The translations under genes were made by a program, and so were the position numbers. This document shows positions 13,269-26,240 of a stretch of DNA of 64,000 nt, piece after piece. Every line of letters begins with the position of its first letter. Position 1 is the stretch's first letter. The notes below the pieces were generated by a model, which was not told where the DNA came from, did not search any database, and worked only from the letters and a program-made list of their open reading frames with translations. Origin of the DNA: Theropithecus gelada. Taxonomy: Eukaryota > Chordata > Mammalia > Primates > Cercopithecidae. The stretch spans positions 82,839,758 through 82,903,757 of the forward strand of contig NC_037683.1 in assembly GCF_003255815.1 (NCBI RefSeq). Reading direction: 5' to 3'.

Positions 13269-13379
13269 GTAAACCTCTTTGTGCTGCTGTCTGTGGTTTG
13301 CGTCCTCTTAAATCTAGCTGGATTTATCCTAGGCTGCCAAGGGGCCCAGTTTGTGTCCAGCGTCCCCAGGTGTGATCTG
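13269..13379 (+). CDS. ENTREP1: ENTREP1 coding exon a (transmembrane segment)
   Basis: This 111-base exon has 37 codons, phase 0 at both ends. The acceptor is ttgccatttcag and the donor is gtaagc. It begins V-N-L-F-V-L-L and runs for about 23 hydrophobic residues, which form one helix of the CD20-like membrane domain. It then enters a loop with Cys residues at 23 and 35. It is the first exon visible in the window; more than 13 kb of repeat-rich sequence precedes it. Confidence 0.87.
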
Positions 13380-16300
13380 GTAAGCAGTCCTAAAACATCA
13401 CCGGGCATCTAGGCAGACCCTGGCTTGTCAGGTGTTCCTGGCGAGACTTGCAACATTCAGCACCAGGCAACTGTCCTGAAGTGAAACCTGAAATGGGTAA
13501 AAGGAAGTGGGAAAACAAAACAAAGAGCTGCCTGCTGATTATTTCACCCAAGTTGTCGATTACTTTTTCCAAAGCAGGGACCAGCCAGCAAAACCCCGGA
13601 ACCATAGTGATATAATGCATCATTAGTTAGTGAATAGATGGATCAGGTGTCCACAAGCAATCAGTCTCTGACTGTCCTCATCTAAAGAGAAAAAAAATGG
13701 ATATTTGGATATTGCCAGAATACAGGTCAACAGTCTTTTATCTGAAACCTTTGGAGGCCAGGTGTGTGTCAGCATTTAGAATTTTTCCAATTTTAGAAGA
13801 TTAAATATTTTGCATATACTATTTATTATATAGCATGCCAGTGGAGTCTGGGACAGCAGGCTGTTATCATGACTTCTGGTTTTCAGAGCTTTTTGGATTT
13901 CAGCATTGTGAGTAAGAGGTTGTGGACTTGTACCATCTCTGAACTTAAAAGAAAAAAATTTTATTGTAAAATACACATAGCATGAAATTTACCATCTTAA
14001 CCATTTTTAAGTTTACAGTTCAGTAGAGGTAAGTATATTCACATTATTATACAACCAATCTCTAGAACTCTTTTCATTTTGCAAAACTGATAGTCTATGC
14101 ATATTAAACAACAACAGCTCCCCATCCTCCAGCCCCTGGTAACCACCACTTCACATTCCCTTTCTATGAATTTGAGTACCCTAGGTACCTCATACAAGTA
14201 GGATAATACACTGTTTGTCTTTTTGTGACTGGATTATTTCACTTAGCATCATCTCCTCAAGGTTCATCATGTTGCAACATGTGTTAGAATTCCCTTCCTT
14301 TTTAAGACTATGTAATATTCCATTGTATGTACATGATACCTTTTGTTTATCCATTAATCTGTGATGGATATTTAAGTTGGCCCCTACTCTTGGTTATTGT
14401 GAATAACATTGCAATAAACATGGGCATGCAAATATGTCTCTGAGATCCTGGTTTTAATTCTTTGGGATATGTAACCAGAAGTGATCATTTGGTAATTCTA
14501 TTTGAAATTTTTTGAGGAAGGTTTGTATCGGTTTTCATAGCAACGGCACCATTTAATATTTCCACCAACAGTGCACACAGGTTCCAATTTCCACACATCT
14601 TCAGTGACAGTTGTTATTTTCTGCTTTTTTTTTTTTTTTTTAAAGTGGCCATTCTAATGAGTATAAGGTGATACCTCATTTGGTTTCGATTTGCATTTTC
14701 CTTATGATTAGTGATGTTGATAGTCTCTTCATATGCCTGCTGGCTATTTGTATGTCTTCATTAAAGGAAGAACGTCTATACAAGTCTTTTGCCCATTTTA
14801 AAATTGAGTTATTTGTTTTTTTGTTATTGAGTTGTAGAAGTTCTTTATATATTCTGTATATCAGAATATGGTTTGCACTAAGTCTATTTTTAATAAATTT
14901 TTTTTCTACCACAAAACCAACTCTGTGATTATTTCTGATGATATAATTATAAAAGTTTGGGCAAGCCATGAAAGTATAAGGCAGAACTTAAATATCATTT
15001 GAATTCCCACTATCCCTGGATAACAGTTTGGCCATGTGTTAAGCATCTCTTTATGCACAAAAATGCACATAGTCAACAGGATCATGTTATAAGTGTTGTT
15101 TTCCTTTGGGGAAATTATTGACAAATGAAACCTTTTCGGGCAAGGGGTTGTTCTTTCCTCTTTCCCGCTCTGCCTGTATCTGTCGCCCCAAATCCTTAGT
15201 AACAGGCTGGGAAATTATATTTCTTAATGTTTTCATGGTCATGTAATATTACATAAGTATGTATGGGGTGGGGTTGTTCATGATTTTTAAAAAATGGGCA
15301 TATTGTATGTACTTCCCTGCATCCTGTTTTTATCACTTAAAGATGTATCACTTAGAGAAGAGTAAATACAGACTAACACCCTTAATTTCTTCTACCAAGT
15401 TAGTTCCTTATTTTGTTATTGCCTGCTGTGGCTTGGGTTTTGACCAATAGACACAGTGCTGCCATTAATATCATTCTGTATATCCTCAGGGAGATTTTAG
15501 TTCTAAGCGGAGTAGGTTCCCAGGACAAGGAATTGTTCTCAGCAGTATCTTGTCTCCTGCCTGTCTCATTTATTATTACAAATTCAACCATTTTATTGTT
15601 CTATCCATTGTTTTTAAATTGGGGTAAAAGTTATAGTGAAAAACACAAATCTTAAGTGTGCAGTTCATTATAAGTTTTGACCAATGTATACATTTATTTT
15701 GACAAATGTATACACTCATGTTATACTCCAATCTCTATACTGCAAACAAAATATTGTTTGTTATACTCCAAACAGTATTTCTATCACCTTAAAAAGTTCT
15801 TTAGTTTCTCTTTTCAGGCAGTCTCTACTCTCTCATAGGCAACCACTGTTCCTATTTCTTTCACCATAGGTTAGTTTTGCCTGTCCTTGAACTTCATATA
15901 GATGGAGTCACATGGTTTGAACATTTTTGTGTCTGACTTATTTTGCTCAGTAATGTTCTTGAACTTCATCCATATTTTTATATTGTATCTGTTGTTTGTT
16001 CCTTTTTTTCAGGACACTATTTCATTTTATAAAAATACCAGAATTGTTTTTTGTTTTTTTTTTGTTCTCCTGTTGATGGACATTTAGATTGTTTCCAGTT
16101 TGGGGGTATTATGAACAAAGCTGCTGTGAACATTGTTGTTTTGGGGAGGCACTTTTCATTTCTGTTGAGTGAATACCTAGGCATGGAGTTGCTGGATCAT
16201 GTGGTGCTAAAGAATTTTCCAAAGTGGTTGGGGACGTAGTTATAATTTAAAATGGATAGTCAGTTCCTTCATTAAAGGGCTTAAACTCCCCAGTGACTGG

Positions 16301-19300
16301 TGAGTTTCTACTAGTGGCTCTCCACATCTCCACCAGCAAAGAGAGTTTCTCTCTCTTTAAAGTTTTGCCAGTCTAATGAGGCCAAAGTGAGAGCTTGCTG
16401 TCACTTTAATTTGTAGTTCCCTGAGTGCTAAAGGTGGCATCATCGGTTTTTAAAACGCTCTCCAGAAAATTCAAATGTGCTGGTAGGGTTAAGAATGCTA
16501 CTGTTGAAAGGCGACGGGGGGAAGACAAGGATCTGACCTCTTCAGGCAATAGCATCAAGAATGCAGGGTGGATGTTCATTATTTAGGATCAGGGAGACTT
16601 CTACAGATTTGTTTGTGGATAGGCTAAAGTGACTGATGAGAAGCAAGAGTAAGTTTTTAGAAATACTGGGCAGAGATGGGATTAAGAATGGAGGTGAAGG
16701 TATTAGATTCTGCAAGGATCAGGAATAGGGGAGCAGGAACGCACAATGCACAGTTGCCTGGAATCGTTTTGTACAGAGTCTGAGGGCTTCTTTGTATCCA
16801 GTGGGAAAATTAGTTGGTATTCATGATCATTTGTATAATGAGTAAACTTTCAAATAGGTTTGTTTAAAGGGATTAAATTTCACCCATCTGGAAAATTTTG
16901 CCATCCAGACTGGCTCACTGCAGAGGTTCTAGGTAGCTGAAGTTTCTGAAGAGCTGGACGTCTATGTTATATGGATAAAGCACTCACATGGGTGCAGCCC
17001 ACATAGGCCTGGTTTCCCACTTAACTAAACGCTTTGTATCAAGAATGGACTTGTTTGGGAAGGGAGTACTTTGTAAGATGATGCCTAGTATTGTCTGAGA
17101 GAGAGAGAGAGCTTTCAGGTTAAGATCTTGAGGCTTGCACCAAGTCCAAAAAATGAAAATCAGAGTGCATCGTGTTGGAAAAAGAAAGTGAGTTTGTTTC
17201 TTTTTGGGGAAGAGTGGGACTCGTGTACATGAGCAGAATGGAGGCTGATACTTCGTCTCATTTAGCTGCTTATTTGTTAGTACTAAACGGGATTAGTGTA
17301 AAAACAGGAAGTTCTCAGCTGGAGACTTTAAAGGAGAAAGGAGGAATATAAAAATTCCCTTTGTTTTGGGAAAGCCACTGAAGTGTAGGTTTTGGTTGTT
17401 ACCATGCCATACCCTAGCCCATCCTGACCGAGAGAGGCATTGCCTGACACAGAACCCTGCCATAACCTCATTCTACAGGATTGGTGCTCCATGGTGGAGC
17501 CGGGGTGGTTTTCTTAATAATTAAAGTATTTTTCTACCTTTCCTCCATTAAGGTGGACTTAGGTGAAGGCAAGATTTGCTTCTGTTGTGAAGAATTTCAA
17601 CCAGCCAAGTGCACAGACAAAGAAAACGCCTTGAAACTCTTTCCAGTTCAGCCCTGTAGTGCTGTTCACCTTCTACTTAAGGTACCTCGAACAGATTCCC
17701 ACCCCCACGGTAAATACACCACGGAGCCCCCAAAGAAGGCAAAATTACTTGAAATATTCCTGTTCTGTTACCTGCTTCAAACAGTTAAGCTGCTGAAAGC
17801 ACATGTGAGTGCCCCCAGAGACAGAATTGAATGCAGAAAGAACCACAGATCATTGTGTGTGTTAAATTATGTATGGACAGCCTTCTTTGTGTTGAAGAAC
17901 TGTAAGATAGTAAAAAATGAAAAGGAGCCTGACTATATATATGTATATGTATACACATACACACACACATATGCATACGTACATATGTATACATACACAC
18001 ATATATACGGTGTAGCTGTTAGCAAAACCTTTAAGTTGCACACTCATGTGTCATTGTTCTGATGCTCATTTGTTTGCTTATGTGGGTCATATGCACCACT
18101 GAGTACTACCAGTCTGCAACACATAGACTAAGGAGAGAGATTGGCCAGAAAATATGGGGGAATTGAAGCACCTTAGCTCTTGTTTAATAAGCAACAACTA
18201 TAATAAGCAAAAGAGATTAAACAAACGGATGATCCCAGTTGAAGAGAAGTACAAAATTAGCCTTCATCAGGGAGTTGCATAAAATTTGTGCCCTGACTTA
18301 AGGAACATTAGCTCAGTGAGTGACAGCATCGGCTGGTGAACCCTGAGGCATGGCTTTTAGAGAATCCACTTCCATCGGTTTTCTTTAGATATTTGTTTTG
18401 GGTTTCATTTTGGTGGGGAGGAAGAGTCTCCAAGCAAAGAGAGAACTGTTCCAAGCTACCAGCTCTGGGTTGTGTGGGATGTAGAAATGGCCTGCTTTCC
18501 ATGGCTTCTGCATTTTCGGTAGCTGAGTCACCCCCAAACTTTCGGAGCCAGGACTTAGCTTGGGGAAAGCCCCACTAAAGGAGCCAGGACTGTACCAACA
18601 GAAGTGTTTGGAATGGCTTTTGCTATTTTGAGATGTGTGTTTAGTGGAGAGAAGTCCTATTTCCACTCTGGCTGGGCCGGCCCCTGCAGCGTCCTCGTCG
18701 TGTGCATGGGGCCGCACAGCCAATTGCTCTTGAAATAGAATCAGTGGCCACAAATTAAGCAGTGCGCTGTGCGGGTGGGAGGCTGTGGGAGGGAGGAGGC
18801 TGGGAATTGCTATCCCTGGGGAAATCAGCCTCAGAAGACAAACTCACTGCTCTCCTGGAAGGAGTGTTTCCTGACAGTATTCTGATGCTTGCAAAAAGAA
18901 ATACTGTCATACCAGGGCGTTCTGTGACCGGGAGCTTCTAAGAAAAGGTTTTGGAATTAAGAAGTGAGCATTAATGCATGAGGGTCATAATAATAGCCAG
19001 CATTTATGTGGGTGCTTTCCACGAGCCAGACACCACCTGAATCCTTTACATGCAGCCTCTCCTGAGAATTGTCTTATGGAGGCAGCGTTATTATTATTTT
19101 TAAGATTTTCTACATGATATTCTGGTGATGTGTGTTGAAGGACTTAGTGGTGCCCTTGTTTCCTTGCCCCAGAAAGTCCTCTTTGCCCTGTGTGCCTTGA
19201 ATGCCCTGACCACCACCGTCTGCTTGGTGGCCGCCGCCCTCCGCTACCTCCAGATATTCGCAACCAGGAGATCCTGCATCGTAAGTCGTGGCCATGTTTC

Positions 19301-22300
19301 CGCTGAGCCAGCCCATGGACCCCTTCGTGTCCTCCACTGCCTCTCTCCCCGTGCCTTTGTAATGAAGACTCTTCACTAACCGAGCTGCTGTTTAATTAGG
19401 ATGAATCCCAGATTTCTGCTGAAGAAGTGGAGGATCATGGACGCATCCCGGACCCTGATGATTTTGTGCCGCCTGTGCCTCCCCCTTCCTATTTTGCCAC
19501 ATTTTACTCGTGCACACCCCGGATGAACCGCAGGTATCGTTCCTGAGTTCCCCTGCAGTCTGAGTGGGGAGCTGTAGGTTCTGAAGACTGAAGTGTCTCC
19601 AGAACTCACAGCATGAGATCTCACTTTGCTTTGAAAAAGAAAAAGAAAAATTGTTCCTGACTTAAGGAACGTTAGCCCATTGAGTGACAAAATCAGCTAG
19701 TGAACCCTGAGGTATGGCTTTTAGAGAGTCCACCTCTGCCAGCCTTCTTTAGAAAACTGAAAAACAATTGTGCTGTTTTTCAGGGGTTTCTATTCTCTCT
19801 GTCACTCTCTGTTTTCTGTCTTACTTTGTCTGTCTCTTTTTGTCTGATAAAACAGATGAATCCAAAGAAAAGTTAAACTTTGACCTAAAGGTAGACATTT
19901 TCAAGTTCAATTAGCTTTCTAAGGGAAACTGACACTCAGGGAGATAACAGCTGTAATTTGACATGATTTAGAGTCACTGTTGCCTTGGAAACACTCCCAG
20001 TTAGGCCAAATCGATGTTTCATTGTAATACCATCAGCAGGTCTCAACAATCATGAAATTCTTCCTAGCCATTAAAAAGAGATTAATTATTAATTGTCTTT
20101 CCCTGGTCTAGAAAAAATAGATACTGAACTTATTTTCCTTTTCAAATTTCAAACTCAAAATTTTGACCTTCTTAAATATCAAGGATTTTTATTGGTACAT
20201 TGAAATGCCATATACATTTGTCTGATTGTTAGCAACTTCTATTTTTTTTTTTATTTTTTTTTTATTTTTATTTTTTTTTTTATTTTTATTTTTTTTTTGA
20301 GACGGAGTCTCGCTCTGCCGCCCAGGCTGGAGTGCAGTGGCCGGATCTCAGCTCACTGCAAGCTCCGCCTCCCGGGTTCACGCCATTCTCCTGCCTCAGC
20401 CTCCGGAGTAGCTGGGACTACAGGCGCCCGCCACCTCGCCCGGCTAGTTTTTTGTATTTTTTAGTAGAGACGGGGTTTCACCGTGTCAGCCAGGATGGTC
20501 TCGATCTCCTGACCTCGTGATCCGCCCGTCTCGGCCTCCCAAAGTGCTGGGATTACAGGCTTGAGCCACCGCGCCCGGCCTGCAACTTCTAGAAACAAAT
20601 CTTTTTTTAAAAGAATGACTTCATTTATTCATTCAACAAACATAGAATCCTCTGTGCTGGGTTACTGGAATTCAAAATGAGCTAGACCTGCTTCCTCTAC
20701 CATTAAGGAGCTCACAGTCTAGGTCATTAAAATGTGTCGGAAGGATCACAGTAGTATTCAAAAGAGGGACTTTGGGTGCACAGAGAAGGTCCACCTCACC
20801 CAGAGTGGCGAGGCAGTCAGAGGTGGCTTCCTGGAAGAAGTGACGTTAAGCTGAGTTTAAAGGATAAGCAAACCTCTGCTGAACTTTCTGAAAGAGAATC
20901 TCTCAATTCCACGAAAATACTAGTGTCTTTGGCTTCATATTCAGAGGGCCAGAAATTTCTATTTTTTTAATCCCTGTAGTACATGTAGAGACTTATCAAA
21001 CCAACTTGGTGCTGAGCTTGAGGTTTTTAGAGAAGTATTTTCTAATGTCCAGGGTGACTGTATGTGACTTTGAGATGGGTCACCAGTGGCGCTGCCACCC
21101 AGACACTGTTAGTGTTCTTTTCAGTGACTTAGCTGCTGACTCGTCCCTTAGAGTTATACCTGAACCCTACCTCTATACCCTCCCCAGCTCACTTGCCCAG
21201 GCAGCGGCAGAGATGACCGCAAAGCTGGAGGGGGTGTCAGCTGGGTGACAGGTGGCTTGGGCTAGGCCTGTGGGACAGCTTGGCCTCTCTGGTGTTCAGG
21301 GAGTGGCCTCTACTGGAATTTCACAGCCCCAGGGGCTGGGATGACTTCCCTAATCTTTCAGGAAATGAGCCAAGAATGACAGAGGATGAAGAGATACAGC
21401 AGCAAAACACATGTTCTTTCTGTACCTGAGGACACATTTGCGAAAATCTTAGCACCATCTCAGGCTGTCTGTAGAGGGTACATTGGAGGATAGTAAAAAT
21501 GACTGATATTTCTTGGTGGGGATGAGAAATACCCTCTCCAATAAGAGGAATTCTTTGACGCTGAGGTTGCAGATGAGCACTCTGTTGACCTAGGAGGAGG
21601 CAACAGACAGATTTAGTTTCTGCAGTGGCAGAAGGGGAAAGTGACTCATGTGGGTTTAGGAGCTGAGCCATCCAGCAGTGTGCTCTGAGCACTCCCGACC
21701 TTCCTGTCTCCTCGCTTTCCTTTCTCTTCTCTGCTTCACTGTAATAGTGCTCATCACTGCAGATATTTCCATTCTTCAAGATCTAGGTACATCCTCGGAT
21801 TTGTCTCTCTGAGTCTTGAGACCACCTCTGGCCAAATCTAGGTTGGAAGAAAACAGACAAGCTTCTCATCAAGGGCTTTATCATTCAGAACTTTCTAGAA
21901 AGAAGGCAGAAGGAGGGAGTTAAATCTAAACAGTCTTGTGAGAAAGAAGACATTGCCCAGTCTAAAACGTGCCCAGAGCCCTATAATCATATTGCCAGTG
22001 GGCAAACACCTTAATTTTTGGAAATTTTACCAATATCAGAGTGCAGTCCACGTTCCTTTTCAAAAGGGCTGAATTTATTCACATTTAAATACATGTCCTA
22101 TCAAAAATATTTTAAAATGTGACCAACTTTGCTAGATTCACAGTATAAATCAACTTTATAGACACTAATGGTTTAACCTCAGCTGGTAATTTTCTTTCTC
22201 ATAAGCAGGCAGGCAAGAATATTCACGAATGTTTTTGTTACTATTTCTACGATCAGTTTTATCCAGAGTTTTCACACAACAGAGGCTCCCCATTTCCTGT

Positions 22301-25300
22301 AAGGTATTATGACCTCTCAGAAGAGGTTGATTTAACTTCTATAAATACAACCACTTCATGCGTTAGCATCTCCTTGAGAAAAGGCTTCTCGAGTTACTGT
22401 CATAAACGGAAGCCTGACTGCAGTTGAGGTTTCTGTCCAAAGATGGATTCGCTACTTTGTGAATTGATTTGTGATACAGGAGGGGGCCGTGCACCCCACC
22501 TCCACTACTCCGGGGTGCCTTTCTTCTCAGAAGTTGGCTTGAGCCAGGAATCAAGGAGTCTCCAACCTATTTCTTGTACATGGACCTGGTTTTTACTCTG
22601 GGGATGTACCCTATTAAAGAAAACTGAAGACTGAGGGGGTCTTGGGCATTGACATGGTTGACATGGGCATTTCTTAAAGCAGAGCCCCCACAAAACCCTA
22701 CTCATTTCCTTTCCTAAGAATTTCCAAATCCAAATTCAAGCGGAGTCCGGCAATGCTGGGGTTGAGTCTGTGCTCAGCTCTAGAGAGGGGGCGGAAGGGC
22801 CCTTCCCTGTCTCCCACTCCGCGAGCAGCAACCCTGTACCCAGTCACAGGGCACAGTTTTCCAGTACAGGAGGAGGAGGATTCTCTGGTCAACGGTGTAT
22901 TCGCTGCTGCATTCCCCCTGAGTAAGTCTTCAGGGCCTATTTGTAGCCTGAAAGCAGAACATGCTTTGCATTTCCGTCTTCAGTGCTCCTGTGCCTGCAC
23001 CAGTGAAGGCTTCCTGGGGACTTGGTGATGAATTCGAAAGAGCCCAGGCTCTAGAGTCTCTGCAGAGGGTGACCCAGGATGAGTCTCTCACCATTTCTGA
23101 GCCTCAGTTTCCTCATTCACCTTCGTTGTCATGTGGCTGCGGGGAGTATTGTTATGAGATAATGGACCTAAGAAGCTTTCTGAAAAGAGCATCTTAGACT
23201 GGGCTTTCCCAGTGTTAGTTCTGGGTTTTAAAATGCTCTCAGTATGTGTCCTGCTCTTAAGAAACACTTAGCTCTTAACCTTAGCCTGACCTTATTAGGC
23301 AACTGTCTTCTGAAGACCCTCATTCTTAATAAAAATTTGATCAACTTTCCCAGTAGAACAGGGCTTTTATTTCAATCACCGTTATCCATTTGCTTTTGCA
23401 ATGGTGCTCCATCTTGGCGGTGTATTAGAATCCCCTAGGAGCGCTGACAACGGGCAGATTCCTGGGCCCCACCATAGGCGATGAGAGCAGAATTTCTAGA
23501 AGTGAGGCCTGGGCCATCCAGAGTTTTAGAACCTCCCAAGGTGATTCTACCCACCTTGCCAGGACTGAGAGCCATGGGGATCTGGGGAAAGAAACAGTAG
23601 TCAAAAAACACACAAAAAACAACCTGCCAGTATGAGCAGACCCATTTCCCTCCACAGACCCTCGTTAACACAAACGAGGTAAAACAAGCAATTGCTTAAT
23701 TGGAAAGGAACTTTTCTTCTATGTCAACTCTAGCAGCATCTTCCTTCAAAGTGAGGCTTTTATGGGCATTATCAAAACTACCATAGAAGCTGTTTATTTT
23801 GTGGTCAACTTGGATAAAGTATGCCCCCTCTTTCTCAAGCTATTCTTCTGGAAGAAATTCTACAATAGTTTAGGATCTAAAACAGGGCCTGTTCCTCTGA
23901 CCTCTTGGCTCTCAGCAAGCCCTCCTCTCTCTCTGGACACATAGGTACCCATTGTGTTGGGACTGCCAAACAGGGATCATCAGAGCTAAGAAACAGGTAA
24001 CAAAGCTGGGGATAGAAACTTTCCAGGCAGGGGACACAGCAGCAAAGAAATACAGGTGTCATTTGTTGGAGAGAAAAAGTCAAGTGTTTGTAAGTGCTAG
24101 GAAGATGGCTTATGGGGGCTATGCTCATTAAAGATGGAAGGCTGGCCCTCTAGAGAGGATGGAAGTCCATAGGTCTCATTGATGAAAACAAATTGCACTG
24201 TTCATTTGCCAGGAAAGAATCTTCACTCTTAGATCCAAGAAGGGTCTATAGTTCTTAAACAGTTAGTTCTTAAACACTCAGCACATATAGTTCTTAAACA
24301 GTTTTGGTGGAGTATGGGAGTTGGAATGAAGCCTGTTGGCAAGTCCTGCTCTAAGGGGAGAATCTCTCTTTCTTGATAACTTTGCTAGGACCCCTCCCCC
24401 ACGAAGGGACCCTTTGTGCTAGTGTCTCGCATTCAACTGGAGGCTTGACATGTTGCGTGCTGAACCTGCAAACATCTCCACATCAGGCGTTAGCACATCA
24501 CCTTCTGCCTTCCCTTTCAGGTCAAGCAAGGGATGAGAGCCTTGCTTATGAACAGACAAATATAGGTGAAAATGAGGGAGTGCATTCTCATCTTTTCACT
24601 CAGGTTGCAGAGTCTCGTTCTTCTCAGTCCCAGAATTCCAGAAGTTTTATTGTTAGGAAGAAAGAAGATGACATCCTTTTCAAATGTTTTCTTCCACCAA
24701 TCACATTTTGTACATGGCCACAAAGAATAAAATGAAACAACTATAAATTCAGAGAACACCGCTCCCCAAAAGGCAGTGCCTGCAAGCAACTAGCCCCAGA
24801 ATCTGTTTACTCATCCATTTCTTTTAGCTTTTTAAAATCCTGTTTTTGTATTTCAAGAACAAACTTTTGCTGGTTTTTTTTTTTTTTTTCATTCTTTGAT
24901 ACTCCATAGCGGAATACAGGTTTTCTGGCTTTTATATGTATTTTATAAATTATTTTAAAACTTAGGTTCATCATTATCTAGATCATCTAGCACCTTGGGC
25001 AGAGATTTGTGGAATTTTCTATCAACACTAGTGAGAAATCTTGTGGAGGATTTTGCTATTATTTTGAATTTTGCTGTTGATGGTTCTTTACCCACAGGAC
25101 AAAAACAAGAGCCATGTAGAATGTAAGAAATAATTGAATTTTCCTGAATCCTTACTTGTTTTTTAAATTGAGGTGAAACTCATATAAAATGAAATTAACC
25201 AAAGTATATGATTCAGTAGCATTTAGTACATTCAAATTATTTTGTAACCATCACCTTTATCTAGTTCCAAAGCATTTTCAATACTTCAAGGAGGCCCCAT

Positions 25301-26201
25301 ACCCCTCAAACAGTCACTCCCCATTCCCTTCTTCCCCATCCCCTGGCAACCACTGATCTGCTCTGTGTCTCTATGGATTATTTGCTTTTGACTGATGGGT
25401 TTAAAAGGAATGATGGGGTTGCATTTTATACACTGTCACTTGCTTAAGGAACTCTGGCCACTTCGTCAGAGAGCAGCTTCTATTATTCTCCCTCTCCTGG
25501 CCAAGCAGACCATGGTACGGAGAGGTGAGTGGTTTTGCCCACGGTTTAGAGCGAAGCCAATATCCAGGCATCACTGCAGTCACGTGTCCAGTCTGTAGCA
25601 TGTGCTTTCTGACGCCGAGTTCCTTTTCCTAGGATGGTTGGTCCTGATGTTATTCCCCTGCCACACATCTACGGAGCTCGAATCAAAGGTGTGGAAGTGT
25701 TCTGTCCTCTGGATCCCCCACCGCCGTATGAAGCTGTGGTGAGCCAGATGGACCAGGAGCAGGTACTGTCTGTCCCACATCTCTCTAAGCACATTGACTG
25801 CAAGTGGGAAACACAGCATCTCCCCAACCCCTGCCCCCAGAGAACAGCAGGGAGACCGGGCCCCACACATCTTTTTAAGGAGTTAACTGGGTCTGATGAG
25901 CGGTGAGTTAAACATCAACAAAATAACCCTCTTTTTTTCTGTGATGCAGGGATCTTCATTCCAAATGGCAGAAGGATCAGAAGCTGCTATGATCCCACTG
26001 GATCCGGGCTGCACACAAGTGACTCAAGGTAATAGATACACTGTGACATGATTCAGTAGATTAAAACATGATGAAATAGGCTGTGCAAGGTGGCTAATCT
26101 CTGTAATCCCAGCACTTTGGGAGGCCGAGGTGGGAGGATCACATGAGGCCAGGAGTTTGAGGCTAGCCTGCACAACATGGAGAGACCCTGTTTCTACAAA
26201 C

Positions 26202-26240
<39 letters not shown>

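Noticed and set aside
17481..18062. 193-codon open frame as a separate gene
   Set aside because: It contains ENTREP1 exon b and then runs into the intron and a microsatellite. The splice donor at 17682 explains the true end.
21321..21779. 152-codon minus-strand open frame in intron d-e
   Set aside because: No recognisable motif and no splice context; lies inside an intron on the opposite strand.
24523..24565. Possible 43-base exon between tccctttcag and ATATAG|gtgaaa
   Set aside because: Its length would shift the frame between exons d and e, which already join correctly.
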